64,000 bases of DNA, from the NCBI GenBank assembly GCA_036675475.1, contig JAKFEY010000029.1:1-64000 (forward strand), in the 5' to 3' direction. Of this stretch, positions 1 through 9,648 are shown one piece after another; within the stretch, counting starts at the first letter, position 1, and the number at the start of each line of letters is the position of its first letter. This DNA is from JALYRV01 sp036675475 (GTDB lineage Bacteria; Acidobacteriota; Vicinamibacteria; Vicinamibacterales; SCN-69-37). Both the position numbers and the translations under genes were made by a program. The notes beneath the pieces were generated by a model. The model had not been told where the DNA came from and did no database searches. It saw nothing but the letters and a program-made list of their open reading frames with translations.

Positions 1-856
1 CGAGCTCGGCCTGCTCCTGGCCCGGCACCTCGATGCCGGCCGCGGCATCCTCGTGATCCGCGACGGACTTCTGCGCCTTCGCATCGCCGGCGGCCAGCTG
101 CGCGTCTTCGCCGCTGGCGACAGCGGAGAGATAGGTGGCGACGACGCGTTTCGGGTCGCCTTCGGCGCGCTTCTCGCCGGCGTCAATCCAGAGGGCCTCG
201 TCGCAGAACTTCTCGATCAGGTCGAGCGTGTGCGTGACGAGCAGAATCGTCCGGCCGCGGCGCTTGAACTCGGCGAACTTGTCGAGGCACTTGTGCGTGA
301 AGCCCTCGTCGCCGACAGCCAGCACCTCGTCGACGAGCAGCACGTCGGGATCGACGTGAATGGCCACGGCGAAGCCGAGGCGCATGTACATGCCCGACGA
401 GTAGGTCTTGACCGGCGCGTCGATGAACTCCTGCATCTCGGCGAAGTCGACAATCTCGTCGAAGCGCTGTTCAATCTCGCGCCTGGTCAGGCCGAGCATG
501 ATGCCGTTGATGAAGATGTTCTCGCGGCCCGAGATTTCCGGATGGAAGCCGGCGCCGAGCTCGATGAGCGCCGAGATGCGGCCGTCGACGCGAACGGTGC
601 CCGACGTCGGCTTGGTGATGCCGGCCACGAGCTTCAGCGCGGTGCTCTTGCCCGATCCGTTGCGGCCCATCACGCCGAACGTCGAGCCCTTCGGCACCGT
701 GAAGGACAGATCCTTGACGGCGGCAAACGTCTCTTTCGGGCTCAGGTCACGGAGGATGCTGCGGTTGAGCAGCGCGCTCTTGAGCGTCGAGAACTGACGC
801 CCGCCGTACTTGCGATAGATCTTGGTGACGTCCGCGAGCTCGATGGCCGGCCGCAT
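1..856 (-). CDS. ABC-2 exporter ATP-binding protein (Wzt/TagH-like), 3' end cut by window edge
   Basis: ATPase of an ABC-2 type polysaccharide or polyol-phosphate exporter, acting at the cytoplasmic face of the inner membrane. Read on the minus strand from ATG at 856, it shows Walker A GRNGSGKST (about residues 64-72), the signature YSSGM (152-156), Walker B VLLVDE (172-177) and an H-loop LLVTH (about 205). After the nucleotide-binding domain comes an Ala/Glu-rich tail that runs off the window start, so the C terminus (possibly a substrate-binding domain as in long Wzt proteins) is not seen. It starts 2 bases after the permease stop, so the two are translationally linked. Family assignment is strong; the exported polymer is unknown. 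Confidence 0.9.
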   Translation of the reverse strand, partial: MRPAIELADVTKIYRKYGGRQFSTLKSALLNRSILRDLSPKETFAAVKDLSFTVPKGSTFGVMGRNGSGKSTALKLVAGITKPTSGTVRVDGRISALIELGAGFHPEISGRENIFINGIMLGLTRREIEQRFDEIVDFAEMQEFIDAPVKTYSSGMYMRLGFAVAIHVDPDVLLVDEVLAVGDEGFTHKCLDKFAEFKRRGRTILLVTHTLDLIEKFCDEALWIDAGEKRAEGDPKRVVATYLSAVASGEDAQLAAGDAKAQKSVADHEDAAAGIEVPGQEQAEL

Positions 857-858
857 GA

Positions 859-1653
859 CTAGACGACCTCCGCGTACGAGTCACGCAGCCGATCGAACAG
901 CCAGTACCCGAAGAGAAACAACACCACCGACACACCGCCCAGCGCCAGCAGCCATCGCCAGTGCCCGAAGGGGCCGTCGAAGAAAAGAATCTCCTGGTAC
1001 GAAATGGCCAGGTGCGTGAAGGGGTTCAGGTCCAGATACCCCATGTACCCGCGGTCGGCCATGAACATCCACGTGTAGATGATCGGCGTCGCGAAAAACC
1101 AGAACGTCAGCAGGTTCGAGAGAATGTCGCGGATGTCGCGGAAATGCACCGTAAGCGCCGCGAGGATCAACGCCAGGCCCGTCGTGAACAGCAGCTGCAC
1201 CAGCACGACGACCGGAAACCAGGCGAGCTCCACCACGTTCAGCGGCCGCTGGTACCAGATGAGAAACGCCGCAAGAATCGGCAGCCCCAGGAAGAAGTGC
1301 ACCATGTTCGACAGCACGGTGACGATCGGCAGCACTTCGGCGGGGAACAACACCTTCTTGATCAGATTGCCGTTGGCAATCAGCGCGTTCGACGCTTCGC
1401 TGAGCGACGCCGAGAACCACGTCCAGGGCAGGATGCCGCAGAACATGAACAGCGCGTACGGCTGCACGCGCGGGTCGTCGTTGCGGATGACGATCTTGAA
1501 GACGAACGAATAGATCAGGAGCAGCAGCAGCGGGTTGATGAACGACCAGAGATAGCCGAGCACCGATCCGCGATACCGCGCCTTCAGCTCGCGCACCACC
1601 AGCGTCTGGATGAGGCCGCGGTAGCGGGGAAGCTGGCGAAGGTTATGGAGCAT
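859..1653 (-). CDS. ABC-2 type transporter permease (Wzm/TagG-like)
   Basis: Integral membrane permease, 264 aa, partner of the ATPase immediately downstream. The N-terminal segment with the LRQLPRYRGLIQTLVVRELKARYRGS-type sequence, shown here as positions 1580-1640, is typical of the cytoplasmic amphipathic region before the first helix. About six hydrophobic segments follow (first near residues 34-55). Length matches the Wzm/TagG/RfbA permease family (about 260 aa). The ATG at 1653 overlaps the phosphatase stop region by 11 bases, so the three genes PP2C-permease-ATPase probably form one transcript. Likely exports an O-antigen, capsule or teichoic-acid-like polymer; the substrate cannot be read from the sequence. 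Confidence 0.9.
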   Translation of the reverse strand: MLHNLRQLPRYRGLIQTLVVRELKARYRGSVLGYLWSFINPLLLLLIYSFVFKIVIRNDDPRVQPYALFMFCGILPWTWFSASLSEASNALIANGNLIKKVLFPAEVLPIVTVLSNMVHFFLGLPILAAFLIWYQRPLNVVELAWFPVVVLVQLLFTTGLALILAALTVHFRDIRDILSNLLTFWFFATPIIYTWMFMADRGYMGYLDLNPFTHLAISYQEILFFDGPFGHWRWLLALGGVSVVLFLFGYWLFDRLRDSYAEVV

Positions 1654-2440
1654 CAGTCAGCGAATCAGTGGTCGCGATGACGACGGCCGTGATGTTGTCG
1701 GGGCCGCCGGCCTCGTTGGCCGCGGCCATCAGCGCCTGGCACGCCTGCTCGAGGTCGTCGCCCGCAAGGATACGCTCGATTTCCTCGGCCGCGACCACGC
1801 CCGACAGCCCGTCGCTGCAGAGCAGCAGCTTGTCGCCCGGCTCGAGCGGCATCTCGATCACGTCAACCTCGGGATCGGCGCCGCCCGAAATCGCGCGCGT
1901 CACGACATTGCGCCACGGGTGGCGCCGCGCGTCGGCGTCGCTCATCACGCCCGATCGGATCTGCTCGCCCACCCACGAATGATCGTCGGTCAGCTGGCGC
2001 AGGGCGCCGCCGCGATACAGATACACGCGGCTGTCGCCGACATGCCCGATCGCCGCGCGCACCTCACCCGCCGCGGTCTCTTCGACAATCACCGCCGAGG
2101 CGGTGGTCGCCATGCCGCGCAGCTCCTGCTGCGACTCCATGCGCTGCGCGACTTGGCGGTTGGCCAGGCGGAACGCGGCCTTCAGCCGGTTGGCGTCAAC
2201 CGACAGCGACGGCTCGAAGGGAAAGGGCCAGGTGCGGTTCAGATCGCGGGCGCGGGTGTCGTTCGCGAAGGCTTCAATGGTGTCGGCGGTGACTTTCGAC
2301 GCCACCTCGCCGGCGGCGTGGCCGCCCATGCCGTCGGCGACCAGGAACAGCCCGAGATCGGGCCGCGCCGCGTACGCATCCTCATTGGAATCGCGCCGGA
2401 GTCCAGGATGCGTCGCGACCGCCCACGAAAGACGGGGCAT
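1643..2440 (-). CDS. PP2C-family serine/threonine protein phosphatase
   Basis: Stp/PrpC-like metal-dependent protein phosphatase, 265 aa, cytosolic and single-domain. Diagnostic motifs are SNEDA (about 18-22), VADGMGGH (34-41, metal-binding Asp36), GHVGDSRVYLYR (about 133-144), an internal CSDGLSG motif and GGPDNITAVV near the C terminus. All four metal-ligand aspartate motifs are present, so it should be active. Such enzymes usually reverse Hanks-type Ser/Thr kinase phosphorylation, but no kinase gene is visible here. It starts 4 bases after the atpC stop and its end overlaps the exporter permease, so it may be read with either group; its substrate is unknown. Confidence 0.92.
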   Translation of the reverse strand: MPRLSWAVATHPGLRRDSNEDAYAARPDLGLFLVADGMGGHAAGEVASKVTADTIEAFANDTRARDLNRTWPFPFEPSLSVDANRLKAAFRLANRQVAQRMESQQELRGMATTASAVIVEETAAGEVRAAIGHVGDSRVYLYRGGALRQLTDDHSWVGEQIRSGVMSDADARRHPWRNVVTRAISGGADPEVDVIEMPLEPGDKLLLCSDGLSGVVAAEEIERILAGDDLEQACQALMAAANEAGGPDNITAVVIATTDSLTDAP

Positions 2441-2444
2441 GGGA

Positions 2445-2723
2445 TCAGGCGCGCGGCGCGTCGGCGCCTGTCTCGGCGGCGACCTCTGCGAGGATCGTCA
2501 CCCGATCGGGCAGGACTTCGGCGAAGCCCCCGGCAACCGGCACGTGGGTTTTCTCCTGGCCCTTGCGGTACCAGAGATCGCCCACCTTGAGCGTGGACAG
2601 CAGCGGCGTGTGGCCCGGAAGCACGCCGAGATAGCCGTCCTCGCCGGGAACGACCACCTCGTCGACGTCTTCGCGCACGAGCATCCGCTCGGGCGTGACG
2701 ATCTCGAGACGGATGGATGCCAT
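2445..2723 (-). CDS. atpC: F-type ATP synthase epsilon subunit, short form
   Basis: Epsilon subunit of F1, last gene of the ATP synthase cluster. The 92-aa product is a complete N-terminal beta-sandwich (LEIVTPERMLV start, GEDGYLGVLPGHTPLLS core) but ends with a short Ala/Asp tail at residue 92. Typical epsilon subunits are about 130-140 aa and carry a C-terminal helical hairpin that inhibits ATP hydrolysis. Here the hairpin is absent rather than frameshifted: the stop is followed within 4 bases by the next gene start. Short epsilons are known in some phyla such as Chlorobi. Starts 3 bases after atpD. Confidence 0.93.
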   Translation of the reverse strand: MASIRLEIVTPERMLVREDVDEVVVPGEDGYLGVLPGHTPLLSTLKVGDLWYRKGQEKTHVPVAGGFAEVLPDRVTILAEVAAETGADAPRA

Positions 2724-2726
2724 ACG

Positions 2727-4196
<1,470 letters not shown>

Positions 4197-5102
4197 CTAA
4201 AGAGCTTCGGCGCCCGACACCACTTCGATGATTTCGCGCGTGATTGCCGCCTGGCGGACTTTGTTCATGTACAGCGTGAGGCTGTCGAGAATTTCCGACG
4301 AGTTGCGCGTGGCCGCGTCCATCGCGGTCATGCGCGCCGCATGCTCGGCCGCGGCCGACTCGAGCAGCGCGCGCCAGACCTGCGTTTCGACGTGGCGCGG
4401 CAGCAGCGAGCCCAGAATCTGATCCGGCCCGGGCTCGAACAGGTAATCGGCCTGCTGCTTGTCGCCCGCGTCGATCTCGAGCTTCGGAATGGGCAGCAGC
4501 CGCTCGATCACCACCCGCTGCGAGATGATCGACTTGAACTCGTTGTACACGAGATACACACTGCTGACTTTTCCAGACGGCGGGGACCCCTGCGCCCCGC
4601 TCCGTTCGCTCGCGCCGTTCGTGAACTCGTCCATCGCGGCCGCGGCAATCTTGCGCGCGTCCTCGTACTGCACCTTCTGGAAGATGTTCACCGCCTCGTA
4701 GCGGACGTCGAAGCCGCGGCGCACGAAATATTCGCGCCCCTTGCGGCCGACCAGGCCCACCGCCACTTCGCCGCCGGCATCCTTCGCGATGAACGCGCTG
4801 GCCGCCTTGACGACGTTCGCGTTGAAGCTGCCCGCCAGGCCGCGATCCGCCGTGATCACAATCACCATCGTCGGCCCGCTCGAGGCCGGACGGTCTTCGA
4901 GCAGCGGGTGCGCGTCGGGCTCGACGCGCGCCGCGAGGCCGTTGAGCACGCGCAGCATCTCGGTGGCGAACGGGCGCGCGGCGAGCAGGCGCTCCTGCGC
5001 GCGGCGCAGCTTCGAGGCGGCGACCATCTTCATCGCCTTGGTGATCTGCTGCGTCGACTTGACCGCGCGGATCCGGCGACGAAGGTCGAGAAGGGAAGGC
5101 AT
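4197..5102 (-). CDS. atpG: F-type ATP synthase gamma subunit with a small in-frame insertion
   Basis: Central-stalk gamma subunit, 301 aa. The N terminus (PSLLDLRRRIRAVKSTQQIT) and C terminus (MNKVRQAAITREIIEVVSGAEAL region) are canonical coiled-coil segments. Between EFTNG and VYLVYNEFKS, where most gamma subunits have only a few residues, there is an extra Gly/Ser/Pro-rich stretch of about 18 residues (ASERSGAQGSPPSGKVSS). It is encoded by 4566-4619 and contains the stem-loop repeat at 4578-4600 that also occurs beside atpH. The insertion falls in a surface loop region, so function is probably kept. Adjacent to atpA (3-base gap). Confidence 0.97.
   Translation of the reverse strand: MPSLLDLRRRIRAVKSTQQITKAMKMVAASKLRRAQERLLAARPFATEMLRVLNGLAARVEPDAHPLLEDRPASSGPTMVIVITADRGLAGSFNANVVKAASAFIAKDAGGEVAVGLVGRKGREYFVRRGFDVRYEAVNIFQKVQYEDARKIAAAAMDEFTNGASERSGAQGSPPSGKVSSVYLVYNEFKSIISQRVVIERLLPIPKLEIDAGDKQQADYLFEPGPDQILGSLLPRHVETQVWRALLESAAAEHAARMTAMDAATRNSSEILDSLTLYMNKVRQAAITREIIEVVSGAEAL
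4578..4600. repeat. Copy 1 of a GC-rich stem-loop repeat, inside atpG
   Basis: The 23-base segment contains GCGGGG and CCCCGC arms around a 9-base loop. It matches 22 of 23 positions at 6726-6748, in the atpA-atpH gap. Here it lies inside the atpG reading frame and accounts for most of the Gly/Ser/Pro-rich insertion of the gamma subunit. After the stem both copies continue with loosely similar CTCCG..TTCG sequence. It looks like a small dispersed repeat (REP-like); family membership is inferred from only two clear copies. Confidence 0.6.
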
Positions 5103-5105
5103 GGG

Positions 5106-6629
<1,524 letters not shown>

Positions 6630-6653
6630 GTGCTCTTCCTGCCGCTAGTCCTG

Positions 6654-6716
6654 CTACTGGCCGCTCTCGACGAGCGACTCCTTCATCTTCTCGAGCTGGC
6701 GCACGACGCTGCCGTC
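6654..6716 (-). repeat. 63-bp duplicated 3' end of atpH (orphan copy)
   Basis: Matches 61 of 63 bases of the true atpH 3' end at 6803-6865, including the stop codon. On the minus strand it would encode the same final residues, SVVRQLEKMKESLVESGQ, then a stop, but it has no start of its own and is cut off from the gene body by 86 bases of repeat-like sequence. Best explained as a direct duplication flanking an inserted element, or as the original gene end displaced when a new end was created. Confidence 0.85.
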
Positions 6717-6725
6717 GAATCTCTT

Positions 6726-6748
6726 CGGCGGGGACCCCTGCACCCCGC
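6726..6748. repeat. Copy 2 of the GC-rich stem-loop repeat, between atpA and atpH
   Basis: Same GCGGGG / CCCCGC stem with a 9-base loop as at 4578-4600 (22 of 23 identical). It sits in the 86-base segment 6717-6802 between the two copies of the atpH tail. The rest of the segment is GC-rich with further short dyads such as CCGGCGCTTCGTCGCCGG (6769-6786). No open frame is supported in the segment. Confidence 0.6.
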
Positions 6749-6802
6749 CTGGCTCCGCTTCACTCCGCCGGCGCTTCGTCGCCGGCTCCGTTCCGCTTCG
6801 CA

Positions 6803-7357
6803 CTACTGGCCGCTTTCGACGAGCGACTCCTTCATCTTCTCGAGCTGGCGCACCACGCTGCCGTCATAGACAACGGAGCCGACGCGGGCGACGACGCCGC
6901 CGAGAATCGAGGGGTCGACTTTCTGATCGACGAGCACCTGGCGGCCGGTCGCGGTGCCGAGCGCCGACGCAATCGCGGAGGCGTGATCCGCCTCGAGCGG
7001 CACGGCCGTCGTCACTTCGGCGCGCACGATCTGCCGGTGATCCATCACGCGCTCGCCATAGGCGCGCGCAATCTGCGCGACCAGCCCGAGGCGGTCGCGG
7101 TCGGCCAGCAGGCCGAGCGTGCGGGCGACCGGGTCGCTGACCTGGCCGGCCTGCGCGAGCAGCGCGTCGACGAGCGCGCGCTTCTTCGCGGCGGGCACCG
7201 CCGGATTGGTAATGACGGCGCTGAGCGGCGCGCTGCCGGCCACGAGGGCGGCAAACGCGTCGAGCTCGCTGCCCACGCGATCGAGATCGCCTTTCTGCTG
7301 CAGGACGACGTCGAAGAGCGCGCGCGCGTAGCGGCGGGCGGCAGTGGCTGGCGTCAT
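6803..7357 (-). CDS. atpH: F-type ATP synthase delta subunit
   Basis: Peripheral-stalk delta subunit, 184 aa, usual length. It has the N-terminal helical bundle start TPATAARRYARALFDVV and the conserved C-terminal segment GGVVARVGSVVYDGSVVRQL. It joins the b-subunit stalk to F1 alpha. Its start overlaps the upstream b-subunit stop by 4 bases, showing translational coupling. The last 63 bases recur downstream at 6654-6716, so the annotated end should be the one at 6803, which keeps the frame continuous. Confidence 0.95.
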   Translation of the reverse strand: MTPATAARRYARALFDVVLQQKGDLDRVGSELDAFAALVAGSAPLSAVITNPAVPAAKKRALVDALLAQAGQVSDPVARTLGLLADRDRLGLVAQIARAYGERVMDHRQIVRAEVTTAVPLEADHASAIASALGTATGRQVLVDQKVDPSILGGVVARVGSVVYDGSVVRQLEKMKESLVESGQ

Positions 7358-8037
7358 GCGCGCACCTGCGTGAGATAGCGGTCGATGAGCCGCGCCTGAT
7401 CGGCGGGCGTGATGTCGCGCTCGATGCGGGCGCGCGCGACGGCAGAGGCCTGCTCGGCGGTTTCCTGCACGAGCGCGCGCTGCGCCAGGCGGTACTGCTG
7501 ATCGATCTCGCGGCGCGTCTGCGCGAGCACGCGCTCGCGTTCGGCCGCGGCCGTCGCCTTGATGCGGGCCTGCTCCGCTTTCACCTCGTCGGCGCCGCGC
7601 GCCTTGAGCGCTTCGAGCTCCGCCGGCAGCGCGGCCAGGCGGCTTTCGACCCGCGCGAGATCGCCAGATGCCTGCTCGCGCGTGGCCGCGGCCTCGACGA
7701 GCGCGTGGCGAATCTGCTGGCTGCGATCGACGAGGTAGTTGGCAATCGGCCGGCGCAGGAAGTAGACCAGGATGCCGACGAGCAGCGCGAAGTTGAACAG
7801 CTTCGGCACCAGCTCGAACCAGCCGGCTTCGTGAGCCCCGGCCTCGGCGGTTTCGGCGGCGTGATCGTCAGCGGCGGGCGCGGCATGCCCGCCGGCGGGC
7901 GTGGCCGGGGTCTGCGCGTGCGGCTGGGCGGCGGCCGGCGTGCCGGCGGGCGGAGCCGCGCCATGCTCCTGCGCGGCCGCGCCCATCGGGGCGGCGCACA
8001 GCATGAGAACGACGAGAAGCGCCTTGAGAGATTTCAT
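7354..8037 (-). CDS. atpF: F-type ATP synthase b subunit with signal peptide and Ala/Pro/His-rich linker
   Basis: Peripheral-stalk b-type subunit, 227 aa. The C-terminal two thirds is a membrane helix (FNFALLVGILVYFL, about residues 81-94) followed by a long charged coiled coil (RRPIANYLVDRSQQIRHAL onward), as in AtpF. Unusually, an N-terminal signal peptide (about residues 1-22, ending AAA) and a 55-residue Ala/Pro/His-rich low-complexity segment precede the helix. Normal b subunits are about 160 aa and start almost at the helix. The extra segment would lie in the periplasm. Overlaps atpH by 4 bases. Whether it is b or b' cannot be decided. Confidence 0.9.
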   Translation of the reverse strand: MKSLKALLVVLMLCAAPMGAAAQEHGAAPPAGTPAAAQPHAQTPATPAGGHAAPAADDHAAETAEAGAHEAGWFELVPKLFNFALLVGILVYFLRRPIANYLVDRSQQIRHALVEAAATREQASGDLARVESRLAALPAELEALKARGADEVKAEQARIKATAAAERERVLAQTRREIDQQYRLAQRALVQETAEQASAVARARIERDITPADQARLIDRYLTQVRA

Positions 8038-8068
8038 GAAGTCGTTACCGGACGTGCGATCGAGCGGG

Positions 8069-8494
8069 TCAGGACGTCTGCCGTCCGAGAATGCGCGCGG
8101 CCGCTTCGTTGCCTAGTTTCTCGGCGTCGCCGCGCAGTTCGGCGCGCGCCCGTTCGGTGTCGGCCTGCAGTTTCGCCGTGGCCTCGGCCAGCGCCGCGGC
8201 CGCTTCGGCGCGCGTCGCCTCGAGCAGGCGCGCGCGCTCGTCGTTGGCCACGCGGCGCATGTCGTCCATCTGCCGGTAGACATCGCCGCGCGCGTCCGCC
8301 ATCCGGCGCTCGAACTCCGACGTGGCGGTGCGCGCTTCGGCGGCGGCGCGCTCGGCCAGCGCGCGCGCCGAATCAATCGCCTGCTGGCGCGCGTTCATCG
8401 TGTTGGTCAGCGGCTTGATCAACAGCCGGTTCACGACGAAGGTCAGCACCAGGACAAACGCAATGACCCAGAGCAGGGAAAGATTCAGTTCCAA
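8069..8494 (-). CDS. atpF: F-type ATP synthase b (b') subunit
   Basis: Second peripheral-stalk b-type subunit, 141 aa. Residues 3-22 (LNLSLLWVIAFVLVLTFVVN) form the membrane helix; the rest is an Ala/Glu/Arg-rich coiled coil. The start is a TTG at 8494: a TAG lies two codons upstream in frame, and TTG is the only initiator before the helix. Two different b subunits suggest a b/b' heterodimeric stalk as in photosynthetic and some other bacteria. It is the first gene of the ATP synthase cluster seen here; atpB (a), atpE (c) and atpI are not in the window. Confidence 0.88.
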   Translation of the reverse strand: MELNLSLLWVIAFVLVLTFVVNRLLIKPLTNTMNARQQAIDSARALAERAAAEARTATSEFERRMADARGDVYRQMDDMRRVANDERARLLEATRAEAAAALAEATAKLQADTERARAELRGDAEKLGNEAAARILGRQTS

Positions 8495-8503
8495 AACCTA
8501 AAA

Positions 8504-8547
8504 TTTATATCACACGTGAGGGGCCCTTGTGCCTGCCTTCACAAGGG
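8504..8547 (-). promoter_or_regulatory. Gap between selD and the ATP synthase genes: hairpin and weak -10-like element
   Basis: The segment holds an 8-bp inverted repeat, CCCTTGTG (8524-8531) and CACAAGGG (8540-8547). An AT-rich TATAAA on the minus strand (8504-8509) lies 10 bases upstream of the atpF TTG start. The hairpin could end the selD transcript, but no T-run follows it on the minus strand, so it is not a classical intrinsic terminator. No good -35 box is seen 17 bases upstream of TATAAA. Confidence 0.3.
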
Positions 8548-8577
8548 TTTGAGGCCGGTTTCGCGGCGCGGAACTGA

Positions 8578-9621
8578 TCAGTTCAGGCGCACGTGCACAC
8601 CCGGCTCGGCCGTCTCGACGCGGCCGACGATGTCGGCGCCGGCGCCGGCCGCGCGGAGGGCGGACCTAAGTGCTTCAAGATGCGAGGGTTGTACCGAGAT
8701 CAGCAGCCCGCCCGAGGTTTGCGGATCGAACGCGAGGGTGCGCCGCTCGGCCGACACCGCAGGCGCCACGCGGACGGCGCCGCCAAAATGCGCGTCGTTG
8801 CTGCGGCCGCCCCCGGGCAGATTCGCGAGCGCCAGCGCCTCGGCGCCGGTCAGGATGGGCATCGCCGCCGCCTCGATCACAAGCGTCACGCCGCTGCCCG
8901 CGGCCATCTCGGATGCGTGGCCGGCGAGGCCGAAACCGGTGATGTCCGTGCACGCGTGCACGGCGCCGGCCGGCAGCGTCGCCATCGCCTCGGCCGCGCC
9001 GCGATTGAGCGCCGACATGCTCGCGATGGCGGCGGCCGCGGCATCGTCGGGCGCGCGATCGAACTTCATCGCCGTCGCAATGATGCCGGTGCCGAGCGCC
9101 TTGGTCAGCACGAGGACGTCGCCCGGCTGCGCGCCGGTGTTGGTGAGCACGCGCGCCGGATCGATCGCGCCGGTGACTGCATACCCGAACTTGATTTCCT
9201 GATCGGACACCGTGTGGCCGCCCAGCAGCGCCACGCCGGCCTCGCGCAGCGCGTCGTGGCCGCCGAGAAAAATCGCGCGAATGACATCGCCGCCAGGGCC
9301 GTCTTTCGCCGGCATCGCCGCAATCGCGAGCGCCGTCAGCGGCCGGCCGCCCATGGCGTAGACGTCGCTCATCGCGTTAGCCGCGGCAATGCGTCCGTAC
9401 GTGTACGGGTCGTCGACCACCGGCGTGAAGAAGTCCACCGTCTGCACGAGCGCGGGGCCGCCCTCCCACCTGTACACACCCGCATCGTCCGCGGTCCTGA
9501 AGTCGACAAGGACACGGTCATCGGTCGTGTGCGGAATGGCGCCCAGCACCTGGGCGAGCTCGCCTGCGGCGAGTTTGCTCGCTCAACCAGCGCAGGCAGA
9601 GTACGATGTCAGGCGTTTCAT
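8578..9621 (-). CDS. selD: Selenide, water dikinase, a selenocysteine-containing SelD
   Basis: Makes selenophosphate from selenide and ATP, the donor for selenocysteine and selenouridine synthesis. Start at ATG 9621, 27 bases after the parB stop, gives 347 aa with an in-frame TGA at codon 13 (9585-9583). The N terminus reads MKRLTSYSACAGUASKLAAG, which aligns with the SelD pattern YSxGAGCGCK: U13 falls on the catalytic Cys and K16 on the catalytic Lys. Further family motifs follow: DDAGVY, TVDFFTPVVDDPY, GRIAAANAMSDVYAMGG and LTNTGAQPGD. A start at GTG 9549 would drop the catalytic residues and is rejected. No selA, selB or tRNA-Sec is present here. Probably co-transcribed with parAB. Confidence 0.93.
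9554..9582 (-). promoter_or_regulatory. Candidate bacterial SECIS hairpin directly after the selD UGA
   Basis: Immediately 3' of the UGA the mRNA can fold as GCGAG, a CAAA bulge, CUCGCC, a GCA loop, GGCGAG, then CUCGC. This gives two stacked stems of 5 and 6 bp with the apical loop about 19-21 nucleotides from the U of UGA. Bacterial SelB-binding SECIS hairpins lie within the coding region right after the UGA with a similar loop distance. Structure predicted by eye only. Confidence 0.65.
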
Positions 9622-9648
9622 AGAAATTCAGAGTCGGCGCGTTGAGAG

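Noticed and set aside
8524..8547. Hairpin after selD considered as a rho-independent terminator
   Set aside because: No T-run follows on the minus strand, so only a low-confidence structural note is kept.
8578..9549. selD starting at GTG 9549
   Set aside because: This start removes the catalytic Sec/Cys and Lys; upstream sequence in the same frame through one TGA restores a complete SelD N terminus.
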